Shown here: positions 6,602 to 15,778 of the stretch, in pieces
Layout of the letters: every line of letters begins with the position of its first letter
Numbering within the stretch: the stretch's first letter is position 1
NCBI GenBank assembly: GCA_030158485.1
Contig: JAOASS010000004.1
Location: 1-64,000, forward strand
Direction: 5' to 3'
Origin: Pseudobdellovibrionaceae bacterium
GTDB taxonomy: Bacteria; Bdellovibrionota; Bdellovibrionia; Bdellovibrionales; Bdellovibrionaceae
DNA: 64,000 nt
Notes under the pieces: generated by a model
The model's input: the letters and a program-made list of their open reading frames with translations, nothing else
The model's database searches: none
Told to the model about the DNA's origin: nothing
Translations under genes and position numbers: made by a program

Positions 6602-7515
6602 GAGCCCTCTTTTTTCTGAACAAAACTTTCAAACTGGCCCATCAAATCTTCATTATCAGAACTTGGAGGAGGAACGCTTGCCGCTTGACTCGCAGCTTTT
6701 TGCCCTTCTACTGCGGCCGCAAACTCTTTCATTAAATCGTCGTCAATTGCGGCGCTTACTGCGGGATCAAGCTCAGCACTCGCAGTTGACACTTCCGATA
6801 CTACAACTTGAAGTTCAGGTGCTGTCATAACAGGAGCCGTTGTAGCTGGCGGCGGCACTGGTTGTGCAGAAATCTGGGCCTCTGCAGCTACAACAGGTTC
6901 AGAAATGACAGCAGCTGTAACTGGCGCGCTCGCGGGCGCCGCTGCCGTCCCTTTTAAACTCGCTAATTCTGCTTTGATTTTATCATTTTCGTCTTTGTAG
7001 CGGGAAAGATCTGCAATATCTTCGCTGATAATATCATATTCTGCTAATCGAGCTTCCAGTTCTTTTATGCGCGCTTCAAGCCCGCTGGTGTCGGCCTTTG
7101 AAACATTGCTTGATTGACTGACAGCTTCTGAAAGCTGAACATTTAGATCTTGAATTTTCTTTTCCCGAACCGCCATCTCAACTTTGAGCTTTTCAACTTG
7201 AGCTAAAACTTCCGCCGATGGAGCTCCTGGCTGGGCTGCAATTGAAGAAGGTGCACCATTTTCCTGAGTCTTTGAAAAATCAAATACAGCCGCTTTCGTT
7301 TGATTCTCTAACATTTTTTGTAAGGATTTTTCAAGCTCGGGACTAAGTCCCATGGCCGCACTAGTTGATTCTTCATTTTTAGACCCAAAAAGAGTAATAA
7401 AAACCAACGCCACTATTAAAATAAGAGTGACGACTATCAGAGCCTGAATAATGGTCTGATTATAACGGGACCAAAAATCTAAGAAGTGATCGAGATTCAC
7501 AAGTTCTATTGTCAA
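6598..7515 (-). CDS. Membrane-anchored coiled-coil protein with Ala/Pro-rich linker
   Basis: The 305-residue protein has one transmembrane segment near the N-terminus (about 23-43, IIQALIVVTLILIVALVFITLF). A coiled coil follows (about 100-185, VEKLKVEMAVREKKIQDLNVQLSE and related heptads), then a long Ala/Pro/Val-rich linker and an acidic tail (DNEDLMGQFESFVQKKEGS). It resembles cell-envelope spacers or scaffolds but no family is recognised. It is upstream of, and coupled to, the exported HEAT-repeat protein. It is divergent from dihydroorotase, with 83 bases between starts. Confidence 0.7.
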   Translation of the reverse strand: MTIELVNLDHFLDFWSRYNQTIIQALIVVTLILIVALVFITLFGSKNEESTSAAMGLSPELEKSLQKMLENQTKAAVFDFSKTQENGAPSSIAAQPGAPSAEVLAQVEKLKVEMAVREKKIQDLNVQLSEAVSQSSNVSKADTSGLEARIKELEARLAEYDIISEDIADLSRYKDENDKIKAELASLKGTAAAPASAPVTAAVISEPVVAAEAQISAQPVPPPATTAPVMTAPELQVVVSEVSTASAELDPAVSAAIDDDLMKEFAAAVEGQKAASQAASVPPPSSDNEDLMGQFESFVQKKEGS

Positions 7516-7598
7516 ATTTTAAAAGCCTCAGCGTCAAGTCTGTTCCTTTTATGTAGACTTTCTGGACCTAGACCCCTCTCGACTGATAAGACTTTACC

Positions 7599-8933
7599 AT
7601 GAGTTTAGATCTTATTATCAAAGGTGCTACCGCTATTCTTCCTGGACCCGATTCCAAATTAGTCGAACAATCAATCGACATTGGAATATCAAAAGGCAAA
7701 ATCGCTGAATTAAATTCCACAATATCTTCAGCGAAAGGTCCCGTGTTGCAAGCGCAGGGACTTCATGTTTTGCCTGGCCTTATTGATACTCAAGTTCATT
7801 TTCGAGAACCTGGCCTTACTCACAAAGAAGATTTTGAAACGGGATCTAAGTCTGCTTTGTTTGGCGGAATTACCGCCTACTTTGAAATGCCGAATACAAA
7901 ACCTCCAGTTACCACTTACGATTTACTTCAACAAAAATATGATCTTTCAAAAAATAGATGTCATACCCATTTTGCTTACTACGGTGGATCGATTGGGGCC
8001 GATTTTGATCAACTTTCTAAAATGGAAGCACATCCAAATTCCCCCGGCATCAAAGTTTTTATGGGAACTTCTACCGGCGGCTACTTAGTCGACCAAGATG
8101 AAATTTTAGATCTTATTTTAAAAAGAACTTCCAGACGTTTGGTCGTTCATGCTGAAGACGAAACAACACTTCAAGCCAGAAAATATTTAATTGATGAAGA
8201 TCCTCATCCGCGATCTCATTATAAGTGGCGCAATGAAGAAAGTGCGATTAAAGCCACTCAAAGAATCTTAAGTTTAGCCAAAAAAAATAACCGAAAACTT
8301 CACATTCTTCACATCACAACTGCAGAAGAAGTTGAAATTTTAAAACAAAATAAAGATATCGCAAGTTTTGAAATTCTTCCCCAGCATCTTGCATTAGCCG
8401 CACCTGAATGCTACGAACGCTTGGGAACACTGGCTCAAATGAATCCCCCTATTCGTGATAAAAGACACCAAGATGCCCTCTGGAAAGCGGTTTTAGATGG
8501 TTCGGTATCAGTTATGGGATCTGATCATGCTCCGCACACTTTACTAGAAAAACAAAAGCCCTATCCAGAATCACCTTCTGGATTTCCAGGAGTCCAAACA
8601 ACTGTCCCACTGATGCTTAATTTTGTGAATCAAGGAAAACTTCCATTAACTCGGTTTGTAGAGCTCATGGCTGAAAATCCCAAAAAGCTTTTTCAAATCA
8701 AAAATAAAGGCCGAATTGAAATTGGTGGTGATGCTGACTTCACAATTGTCGATATGAATGAAGAACGCATTCTTGAAAATAGCTGGATTCAAAGTAAATG
8801 CGGATATACTCCGTTTGCAGGAATGAAATTAAAAGGCTGGCCTCGAATTGTCATCTTAAATGGCGAAATTGTTTTACAAGAAAATGAACTTTTAAAGCCA
8901 TCAAAAGGACAGGCTTTAGAATTTAACTTTTAA
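7599..8933 (+). CDS. pyrC: Dihydroorotase
   Basis: This 444-residue class I dihydroorotase interconverts carbamoyl aspartate and dihydroorotate in pyrimidine synthesis. Metal and substrate motifs are present: DTQVHFREPG (H67, R69), the carboxylatable lysine in GIKVFMGTSTGG (K152), H184 (VVHAEDE), H238 (LHILHITTAEE) and the catalytic aspartate in GSDHAPH (D309). The first histidine of the usual HxH pair is Q65; as I recall, a group of bacterial enzymes of this type shares this DxQVHFREPG form, so it is not necessarily inactive. No Shine-Dalgarno sequence precedes the ATG, and a GATAAG box 8 bases upstream suggests a leaderless or very short leader. PyrE is elsewhere (55.2 kb). Confidence 0.92.
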   Translation: MSLDLIIKGATAILPGPDSKLVEQSIDIGISKGKIAELNSTISSAKGPVLQAQGLHVLPGLIDTQVHFREPGLTHKEDFETGSKSALFGGITAYFEMPNTKPPVTTYDLLQQKYDLSKNRCHTHFAYYGGSIGADFDQLSKMEAHPNSPGIKVFMGTSTGGYLVDQDEILDLILKRTSRRLVVHAEDETTLQARKYLIDEDPHPRSHYKWRNEESAIKATQRILSLAKKNNRKLHILHITTAEEVEILKQNKDIASFEILPQHLALAAPECYERLGTLAQMNPPIRDKRHQDALWKAVLDGSVSVMGSDHAPHTLLEKQKPYPESPSGFPGVQTTVPLMLNFVNQGKLPLTRFVELMAENPKKLFQIKNKGRIEIGGDADFTIVDMNEERILENSWIQSKCGYTPFAGMKLKGWPRIVILNGEIVLQENELLKPSKGQALEFNF

Positions 8934-9007
8934 ATTAAAAATGACTGTAGCTGATTTAAAAAATAACTTTTCTTTCATTATAAATCAGACCCATTAACAA
9001 ATCATAA

Positions 9008-9042
9008 AAAAGCCAGATTAACTAAGAGTCAATCTGGCTTTT
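9008..9042. terminator. Bidirectional terminator between pyrC and the subtilase gene
   Basis: AAAAGCCAGATT (9008-9019) pairs perfectly with AATCTGGCTTTT (9031-9042) around an 11-base loop, with A and T runs on either flank. It can therefore stop transcription from both converging genes. Confidence 0.88.
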
Positions 9043-9106
9043 TTGTACTTCTTAAAACTCAAGAGGCAGAAAGTAACTTATACTTGTGGCCTGAACCACA
9101 AAACTT

Positions 9107-10627
9107 TTATTTACACCAAGGAAGATCAGGTATCACTTGGCAGGCAATTTCACAAATCTGTGGATCTCCTAATGGACACTCACCAGGAGCTCCCGGATCC
9201 CCGGGATTTCCAGGAGTACTTGATACTGCACCAACATTAATATCTAAAGTTGTTGCAGTTGCTCCGGAAGAATCTTTTGCAGTAACTTGCGCCGTTCCTT
9301 TGGCAACAGCTGTTATTAAACCATTGTTATCAACAGTTAATGCTGCAGGATTTGAACTGACGTAAGTAATTCCTGAACCTAAATTCATCGTGCCCAATTG
9401 CAAAGTCGCTTTTTCAGCAATTGTTGCAGCAGCAGGATAAAGTAATGGCTTCTTACTTAAAAGATGATCAACGGCATTGAAAGCATCAACACGGCAATTA
9501 CAAGCTGTATCAATTGAATTCTTAACACCTGTTGTTTGCAAAAGTGCTTTGATCTGAACACCTGTGAGTGAAGGATCTTGAGCTTTTAAGAATGCCACCA
9601 TTCCTGCTACCATTGGCGTTGCCATAGACGTACCAGAAAGATTTCCGTATTTATCACTTGGCAATGTTGACATGATATTTTCACCAGGTGATGAAACGTG
9701 AACTTTTGCTTTACCGTAGTTTGACCAACTTGGCTTAGCATCACTTGTATTTGATGCCGCCACATTGATCACGTTCGGAAAACCAGCATTTGCAGGGTAA
9801 AAATTAGATGTATCATTATTTTTGCTACTGTTCCCAGCCGCTACAACAAAAATAATTCCTTTATCAGTCGCACGCTTAACAGCTTCTAATAATGGAGCCG
9901 CTGTGCTTTCTGGAACTTCGGCACCCCAAGAAGCCGAAATAACTTGAACACCTTTTTCGATTGCGTAATCGATAGCTTTAATACCATTATTCAAATCACC
10001 AGAACCTTTTTCGTCTAAGAAACGAAGAGGCATCATGCTGACATCTGGGCTCATGCCCACGATTCCACCTTCAACCACACCATTCGCACCAATAACACCA
10101 GCACAATGTGTTCCGTGGCCTGGATTTTGTGACGACGTCTTATCCATTGGATCATCATCATTTTGAGCAAAATCATAACCTTTAACCATATTTGTACTTA
10201 ATGATTTGTGATTGTAATCAACACCCGTATCGATCACAGCAACTAACACGTTTTTATTTCCCTTGTTACTAGCACGCTGCCAAGCTTTTTCAGCTTGAAC
10301 TTTAGAAATCGCCCATTGCTCTCTTAAAGCTGTCCCTTCAAAAGGAACACTGGCAAAACTATGTAGTTTAAAGTTAGGAACAACATACTGAATTCCAGGG
10401 TGACTTAAAAGCTCTACGATAGCTTTTGCTTTTTTACTTTCTGGTATGTTCACAAGAATCAAGTTTCCCGTCGGATGCGTATCTAAAACCTGCATCTGCA
10501 TTCCACTTGCCGTACGTGGTGAAAGAACCGCCATAGCTCCCTGCTGATTGCGATATTTCACTAAAAATTCCGCTGCGAAAGCTTGAACTCCAATAGCTAA
10601 CGACAGCAACAATAACAACTTATTCAT
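9107..10627 (-). CDS. Secreted subtilisin-like serine protease with Ig-like domain and Gly-Pro tail
   Basis: The start at 10627 is supported by GGAGGGG upstream and by the signal peptide MNKLLLLLSLAIGVQAFA; the open frame continues further upstream without support. The 506-residue product has an inhibitor-like propeptide (about 20-95) and an S8 domain with D133 (VIDTGVD), H171 (GHGTHCAG), oxyanion N266 (AAGNSS) and nucleophile S334 (SGTSMATP). Next comes a BIG2-like Ig domain (TYVSSNPAALTVDNNGLITA...GTAQVTA) and a C-terminal GNPGDPGAPGE segment ending in a cysteine-rich tail. An extracellular peptidase of this kind could serve prey digestion; that is inference. It is divergent from uppP. Confidence 0.92.
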   Translation of the reverse strand: MNKLLLLLSLAIGVQAFAAEFLVKYRNQQGAMAVLSPRTASGMQMQVLDTHPTGNLILVNIPESKKAKAIVELLSHPGIQYVVPNFKLHSFASVPFEGTALREQWAISKVQAEKAWQRASNKGNKNVLVAVIDTGVDYNHKSLSTNMVKGYDFAQNDDDPMDKTSSQNPGHGTHCAGVIGANGVVEGGIVGMSPDVSMMPLRFLDEKGSGDLNNGIKAIDYAIEKGVQVISASWGAEVPESTAAPLLEAVKRATDKGIIFVVAAGNSSKNNDTSNFYPANAGFPNVINVAASNTSDAKPSWSNYGKAKVHVSSPGENIMSTLPSDKYGNLSGTSMATPMVAGMVAFLKAQDPSLTGVQIKALLQTTGVKNSIDTACNCRVDAFNAVDHLLSKKPLLYPAAATIAEKATLQLGTMNLGSGITYVSSNPAALTVDNNGLITAVAKGTAQVTAKDSSGATATTLDINVGAVSSTPGNPGDPGAPGECPLGDPQICEIACQVIPDLPWCK

Positions 10628-10773
10628 ATAGACCCCTCCATGGTTATCTAAAATCGTATGACGTCCTTTTGAGCACAGTGAAGCTAATTCTTTAAAAAAG
10701 TGTATTTTCAGTTTTGCGTTATGTCCCCAGAAATTGTTTAACTCTGTTTCATCTTTCGTCAAAAATCAGTGAT

Positions 10774-11550
10774 ATGAATATATTAGATGCGATTATATTA
10801 GGAATTGTTGAAGGCCTTACAGAGTACTTGCCGATCTCCTCAACGGGTCATTTAATTGCGACTTCGCAGTTTCTGGGCTTAGAACAAACTGAATTTTTAA
10901 AGAGTTTTGAAATTGGCATTCAGTCCGGCGCTATTTTGTCTGTTGTCATTGTTTACAGAAATAGATTTCTCAAAAATTTCGATATGAAGTTCTATCAAAA
11001 ACTCTTCTTCGCCTTTATTCCAACAGCCATTTTAGGTCTTGTGCTTAAACATTTGATTGATGGATGGCTTGAAAGCTTGCTCCTGGTTGCCATCACAACT
11101 TTATTAGGTGGCATTTTTTTAATTTGGATGGAAAGAAAAAATCTTTTCGACAAAAATCAAAAAGTGATCGATGACCTCAGCATTAAAGACTGTGTCCTAT
11201 TAGGCTTAGCCCAGTCTTGCGCGATGATTCCGGGAACTTCAAGAAGCGGCGCCACTATTGTCGGAGGACTTTTTCTAGGACTTAAAAAAGAACAAGCCAC
11301 TGAATTCAGTTTTTTTCTAGGAGTTCCGACACTTCTAGCTGCGACAATTCTTAAAATAAAAGATGTTATTCCCCATTTAAACATGGAAACTGTCAAAATA
11401 TTAACTGTAGGCTGGATCGTCAGTTTTATAGTCGCAATTATTGCGATTAAAACTTTTATTAAAATTGTCAGTTCAAAAGGTTTTACGGGATTTGGAATCT
11501 ACCGCATTATTTTTGGTGTGTTTTTGATCTGGTTTATTTACCGCAAATAA
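10774..11550 (+). CDS. uppP: Undecaprenyl-diphosphatase
   Basis: The 258-residue integral membrane enzyme (BacA/UppP family) recycles the undecaprenyl pyrophosphate carrier used in peptidoglycan and polysaccharide export. Both family motifs are present: GIVEGLTEYLPISSTGHLI near the N-terminus and PGTSRSGATIVGG in the middle, holding the catalytic glutamate, serine, histidine and arginine. About eight hydrophobic segments are visible. I start it at the ATG at 10774 because this gives the canonical MNILDAIILGIVEG terminus; the longer frame adds 20 untypical residues. No clear ribosome site is seen. It converges with the trypsin-like gene, 24 bases away. Confidence 0.95.
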   Translation: MNILDAIILGIVEGLTEYLPISSTGHLIATSQFLGLEQTEFLKSFEIGIQSGAILSVVIVYRNRFLKNFDMKFYQKLFFAFIPTAILGLVLKHLIDGWLESLLLVAITTLLGGIFLIWMERKNLFDKNQKVIDDLSIKDCVLLGLAQSCAMIPGTSRSGATIVGGLFLGLKKEQATEFSFFLGVPTLLAATILKIKDVIPHLNMETVKILTVGWIVSFIVAIIAIKTFIKIVSSKGFTGFGIYRIIFGVFLIWFIYRK

Positions 11551-11574
11551 TCATAAAACAAAAAATGACCTGGC

Positions 11575-12453
11575 CTACAACAAGGGCCCTTGAACAAACT
11601 GAGTTTTCGAAGGCAATTGGCATCCGACAAGGTTTAAATCGATATCTCTTTCAAAATTTAAACAAGAATAGATCCAATAAGTTTGTTGTCCGTAAGAATA
11701 ACCTTTTACAAAAGTAATCTGACCATACTGATCAACTTCACATGGGTTATTCATTGTACACTTCCACCCACTTTCATTGCCCGTATTATTAACTCCCACA
11801 ACTGTCCGAGTTCCTTTTTTTAAGATGGGTGCCCCGGAAGTCCCTCCAATTGTTTCACAACCTGGACGGCTGTAGCGTATTGAATCCGCGAAAGTCCACT
11901 TGTCTTCACGAAGTTCAAATATGAAATTTTCAATTGAACAAGTGAACCCACGCTTCCAATATCCAGAAATAATTTCAATTTCCTCAGATAGCTGAGGAGC
12001 TCCTGGTTCAATCGTTAAAGGGTTAACTGCAAACTGAGCCCTGATTTCATCATAACTTTCCCGTAGCCGGTAAAGCGCCATATCCGTTCCGGTCATAGTC
12101 GCATAGGTCAATTCAGAAGCATAAACTCGACCCATTGCCTGAGCTTTTGAGTTCAATAAAGTAAAGTATCGAGAACTTGGCTTTTTATAAATTGCAAGAC
12201 CTGGTCGAACAAAACCTTCATGACAGTGGCCATTCGTTAGAATCCAAGCCTTATCGGTGGACAAACTTTGTTTGAATCGAACTAAACTTCCCGAACAATT
12301 TGATAAGGCCACAATCCCTTCAAAATCATAGTCATTGGTAAAAGTTGATGGCAACTCGACCTGACTCATTTGATACTGGGGTAATGGAAAAGCCACTGCT
12401 TGATTTGAAATAAACAGCATGACAGCAAAAACTTGAGAAATAAAAATATTCAT
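11575..12453 (-). CDS. Secreted trypsin-like serine protease
   Basis: The 292-residue protein has a signal peptide (FAVMLFISNQAVA) and a chymotrypsin-fold peptidase domain of family S1. The triad is H76 (ILTNGHC), D124 (GTDMALYRL) and S206 (GGTSGAPI). Paired cysteines (C53/C77 and others) suggest disulfides and thus an extracytoplasmic location. The leader before the catalytic domain is short, so there is little if any propeptide. Together with the nearby subtilase it adds to a set of exported proteases. The substrate is unknown. Confidence 0.87.
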   Translation of the reverse strand: MNIFISQVFAVMLFISNQAVAFPLPQYQMSQVELPSTFTNDYDFEGIVALSNCSGSLVRFKQSLSTDKAWILTNGHCHEGFVRPGLAIYKKPSSRYFTLLNSKAQAMGRVYASELTYATMTGTDMALYRLRESYDEIRAQFAVNPLTIEPGAPQLSEEIEIISGYWKRGFTCSIENFIFELREDKWTFADSIRYSRPGCETIGGTSGAPILKKGTRTVVGVNNTGNESGWKCTMNNPCEVDQYGQITFVKGYSYGQQTYWIYSCLNFERDIDLNLVGCQLPSKTQFVQGPLL

Positions 12454-12506
12454 TTAAAAAGTCTATTGCCTGATTCGAACAATACCAGTGACGCCGCGTC
12501 GTAAAC

Positions 12507-13718
12507 TTACGTTGAAAGTCTGATTTTAACTGTTTCTAGTTTAGTTTTTTCAGTTTCGTGTTCTGTTTTAATAGTCTCGTTTTTATATTTCATATCATCC
12601 AGATCTGCTTTTTTATTTTTCAGCTGTTTTTCAAGCTTTTCTCTTTCTGCTTTTGTCTTTTTAATTTCTTCAGATAAACGTTTGTTTTCTGAATCCATTT
12701 GCTGAATTTGAGCTTGAGCTTCTTGCTCTTCACGTTGGTATTTTGAAATTTCAAGTCTCATTTGCCCTAATTCTTTTTCTTTTTCAGCTTTTTCTTTCAC
12801 ATAAAGCTCTCGAGTTTTGACAAGCTTTTCATTTGCTTTTTCTTGAGCTTTCTTCGCTTCTTTGTAAGAAGACTTCTGGTTTTCAGTTTGTTTTTTTAAT
12901 TGACCCAATTCCTCTTCCATTTTTGCAATTTCAGCTTGAGTCTGAGTCAACATGCTTTTCTGTTTGTCTTCTTCGGCCTTTAACATACCTTGCTCTTTTT
13001 GTTGAACCGAAATCTCATTTTTAACTTTGGCTTTTGTTAATTCTGCTTGCGCCTGTGTCGCTTTGAGCTGAGCCAACATTTTTTGTGTATTAAGTCGAGC
13101 TTGAGCTAACTTTTGCTCACCTTGTTTAGACTCTAAAACAGCTTGATCAGCTTCTTTCTGAGTTTTTTGAGAATCTTCTTGAGCTTTTTGAGCTTCGCTA
13201 TTGGATAAATTTGATTTATCTTGAGTGTCTTTCGTAACAGCTTCAGCATTCTTTCTTTTCTCGACTGCATCATCACGAAGTTTTTGGGCTTGCTTTGATT
13301 TTTCTCCAGCTAATTTGATTTTTTCATCTGCTGCTTTTTTTTCAACTTCCGCTAGTGCCATTTGCTTTTCTTGATCTGCCACTTCTCGCTTCATCTCGGC
13401 TAAAGTTTTTTCGGCTTCAGCTTGCTCTTTTTTAGCTTCGGCTTCTGTTTTTCTAGCATTCGCAACAGCCGTTTGCGCGTCACTTTTTATTTTTTCAAAA
13501 CGTCTTCGTTCCTCTTCGGCTCTTTTCTTCGCTTCAAGCGCTTCGGACTTTGCTCTTTCCGCATCCGCTTTAGCTTCTTCCGCTTCAACTTGAGAAATAT
13601 CCACTTGCGCATAAACTTCAGAAGGATTCAGAATCGCAATTACAACTGTTAACGTGACTAAAAAACTTGCCAGTTTTTGAGTTGAAAAAAGAGAATTTAA
13701 AATAAACTGTGGCTTCAT
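12507..13718 (-). CDS. Exported long coiled-coil protein
   Basis: The 403-residue product has an N-terminal signal or anchor segment (about 17-38, ending near VYAQ). It then continues almost entirely as Ala/Glu/Lys/Gln-rich heptads such as AEEAKADAERAKSEALEAK, with no globular domain. It should form a long helical rod in the periplasm, possibly a TolA- or OmpH-like spacer, but no domain at the tip is visible. Low-complexity composition makes homology searches unreliable. The upstream spacing holds AGGACTC before the ATG. Function unknown. Confidence 0.72.
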   Translation of the reverse strand: MKPQFILNSLFSTQKLASFLVTLTVVIAILNPSEVYAQVDISQVEAEEAKADAERAKSEALEAKKRAEEERRRFEKIKSDAQTAVANARKTEAEAKKEQAEAEKTLAEMKREVADQEKQMALAEVEKKAADEKIKLAGEKSKQAQKLRDDAVEKRKNAEAVTKDTQDKSNLSNSEAQKAQEDSQKTQKEADQAVLESKQGEQKLAQARLNTQKMLAQLKATQAQAELTKAKVKNEISVQQKEQGMLKAEEDKQKSMLTQTQAEIAKMEEELGQLKKQTENQKSSYKEAKKAQEKANEKLVKTRELYVKEKAEKEKELGQMRLEISKYQREEQEAQAQIQQMDSENKRLSEEIKKTKAEREKLEKQLKNKKADLDDMKYKNETIKTEHETEKTKLETVKIRLST

Positions 13719-13808
13719 AGCTTGAGTCCTCCTGAAAGGTCGATAAGTCGACTTTTATCATAAACTTTTTTTAATGATGAAAGCAACCCTCGAGCTAGAC
13801 TGGATTTA

Positions 13809-14393
13809 TTATAAAATCCAACGCAAACCGAAACTATAACTGTAAGCAAGAGGTGCCCCAAAATTTCCAAAACTCTGAAAAAGTGTCAGGTTATTTGATA
13901 GTCTAAATTTAAAATTAAGTTGATTATTAAACGCTTGAGTCGGATCAACTGACTGAATTGTGATGTAATACAATCCTAGCCCATAGGACAGGTCCAGATC
14001 TTGATTGAGTCGGTAGCCCACTTCAGCACCTGATAGAAGTGAAGTAAAACTTTTTCGTGGATAAGTCACATTAGGAACACTTTCGGTGTCAATAGTTCCA
14101 GATAAAGCTCCCGCGCGAACACTCCAAAAATATTGATTTGAATAAGAAACCCTCTCGATGTCAGCACCAAATGATGAAAACTGCGAACGGGCTTTTGTTT
14201 TTTGACCTGCATAATTAATCACAACTCGATCGGCAAAAGAAAAGTAGTAGGTATTAAGATAGTAAAAGGATGACTTCTTAATCGCATTGTCTTGGGTCGA
14301 CACAACTTTATTTTTAGATATTGGAGCTGCGCTCCCGTAGTTCCATGAAAAAAGAAACAAAGGTAAAAAAAGAAAGAGTTTCAAAGAATTCAT
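13809..14393 (-). CDS. Probable small outer-membrane beta-barrel protein
   Basis: From the ATG at 14393 the 194-residue product has a clear signal peptide (SLKLFLFLPLFLFSWNYGSA). The mature part consists of alternating hydrophobic/polar strands with aromatic girdles (YFSFADRVVINY, LDLSYGLGLYYITI) and ends in the aromatic-rich strand YSYSFGLRWIL. This fits an outer-membrane barrel. The AAGGA preceding the ATG is too close to be an ideal ribosome site. An upstream start at 14444 would overlap the neighbouring gene and hide the signal peptide, so I rejected it. It follows the haem-barrel gene by 14 bases and is likely co-transcribed. Confidence 0.65.
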   Translation of the reverse strand: MNSLKLFLFLPLFLFSWNYGSAAPISKNKVVSTQDNAIKKSSFYYLNTYYFSFADRVVINYAGQKTKARSQFSSFGADIERVSYSNQYFWSVRAGALSGTIDTESVPNVTYPRKSFTSLLSGAEVGYRLNQDLDLSYGLGLYYITIQSVDPTQAFNNQLNFKFRLSNNLTLFQSFGNFGAPLAYSYSFGLRWIL

Positions 14394-14407
14394 TCCTTTC
14401 AAAGGTT

Positions 14408-15586
14408 TTAAAATGAAAAATGGATCTGCGAAGTTGCAATCCAAGTATCGGGACTTGTTTGAGCAGGATTAAATGTTCTGTAGTTATAGACGTCTAATCT
14501 AAACTCCGTCCGTGACCATGGAAAGCTTAAAAGACCCAATCCGTAACGATAACTTTCTTGATTTCGACTTTCGATATTTGGCTTCCAAGTCTCAAAATTC
14601 ATCAATAAAAAATAACCTCGGGCCAATCTGTTCATATTTTGAAAAAAAGAATACAAACCTTTTAGGCTTGATCCGCCAGTCGGGGTCTCGTCGACAAGGC
14701 CAATTTCGGATATAAAACTGTCTCCTTCCCGCTTCAGACCAGAACGATATTGGAATGAGTACATATTTCTTTTGGCATAATCATTTTTTTGCTGAAGGTA
14801 AGAAGCTCCTAATGCTTTTTTTTCATCTAATAAGTAGTCAATATGAGTTGTGAAACCCACTGGCCTTAATGATCCCTTCTGCTGGATATTTCCAATAAAG
14901 TATTGGCCCGTGATTTCAAATTTATCTTTTATATAAAAAGCTTTAACAGATTCGCTCTGATCTTCCATAGTCAGCTGAGTTTTTACTCTTTGAAAAGAAG
15001 TGTGATCTACATTTTTAATCCCGAAGACTTTATCCATTAACCCCGCAAAAAGAAAAAGATTTTCTTTGTACTGCCATTTAACGAAATATTCACGAATCGC
15101 CCATTCGTTTGGTTTATCACCCCGGTAAGTCGCACGGTTATATCGTTCTGGAGTTGGCCTGAAAGCATAAGCTCCGTATATTGTAGTTTTTTGATCCCGA
15201 TCAAGAAAAAATGCTGCATTCACTTCTTCCTGCATATTAATCCATCGATCAATACTATCTTGACTGCCCACATCTCTGACTAAATAAAGACCTCTGTATT
15301 TGACTCCGGGACGAACCCACCAAGGCAATTGCCAAGATCCGGCGAAACCAGATTTTTCTGCCATTTGTTCGTCAGTCATATTGCGGTGAAAAATAGACTT
15401 AGAAGTCATTTCAGAAGCCCAGACCGCCCTTCCATAATCATTGAGAGCGCCGCCCCCGCTGCTATTAAAATGGCAAGTCAAACAGCTTTGATATCCATAT
15501 CCAATGAAATTGGGATAAGCTTGGCTGTACCGAGCTGAAACAAATAATAAAATGACTGTCAAAAAAGTACGCATAAGGCTGATCAT
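14408..15586 (-). CDS. Probable outer-membrane barrel with N-terminal c-type haem motif
   Basis: The 392-residue product has a signal peptide (TFLTVILLFVSARYSQA). Close after it comes SCLTCHF, a CxxCH haem c attachment site (C35, C38, H39), within GGGALNDYGR. The rest is beta-strand-rich with many aromatic residues and a final strand ending in HFSF, typical of outer-membrane barrels. Proteins with an N-terminal CxxCH followed by a porin-like region occur in other bacteria, and roles in electron transfer across the outer membrane have been suggested for related porin-cytochromes. That function is inferred here. The start could also be the ATG at 15574. It is divergent from the haem/DUF1501 cluster. 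Confidence 0.65.
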   Translation of the reverse strand: MISLMRTFLTVILLFVSARYSQAYPNFIGYGYQSCLTCHFNSSGGGALNDYGRAVWASEMTSKSIFHRNMTDEQMAEKSGFAGSWQLPWWVRPGVKYRGLYLVRDVGSQDSIDRWINMQEEVNAAFFLDRDQKTTIYGAYAFRPTPERYNRATYRGDKPNEWAIREYFVKWQYKENLFLFAGLMDKVFGIKNVDHTSFQRVKTQLTMEDQSESVKAFYIKDKFEITGQYFIGNIQQKGSLRPVGFTTHIDYLLDEKKALGASYLQQKNDYAKRNMYSFQYRSGLKREGDSFISEIGLVDETPTGGSSLKGLYSFFQNMNRLARGYFLLMNFETWKPNIESRNQESYRYGLGLLSFPWSRTEFRLDVYNYRTFNPAQTSPDTWIATSQIHFSF

Positions 15587-15778
15587 TGATTCTCAGGATG
15601 TCATATCTTTCGACAGGGTCAATCTCATAAAGAAACGTAAAGCATTTTTTTTAATTGGATATTTTGAATCAATGTACACTTGTTTATAGATGCACAGTTT
15701 TGGAACCTTCTGATTTTTTAATCCCATATTAAAATTCAGACGCCACTTTCAGATTGAGCTCTTGTTCGGGGGGAATAA

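Noticed and set aside
6582-6830. Plus-strand open frame of 82 codons
   Set aside because: It lies opposite the coiled-coil and HEAT-repeat genes, has low-complexity leucine/glutamine content and no start signal.
12833-13652. Phe/Ser/Leu-rich plus-strand open frames
   Set aside because: They are antisense to the Lys/Glu-rich coiled-coil gene, whose composition naturally creates long reverse frames.
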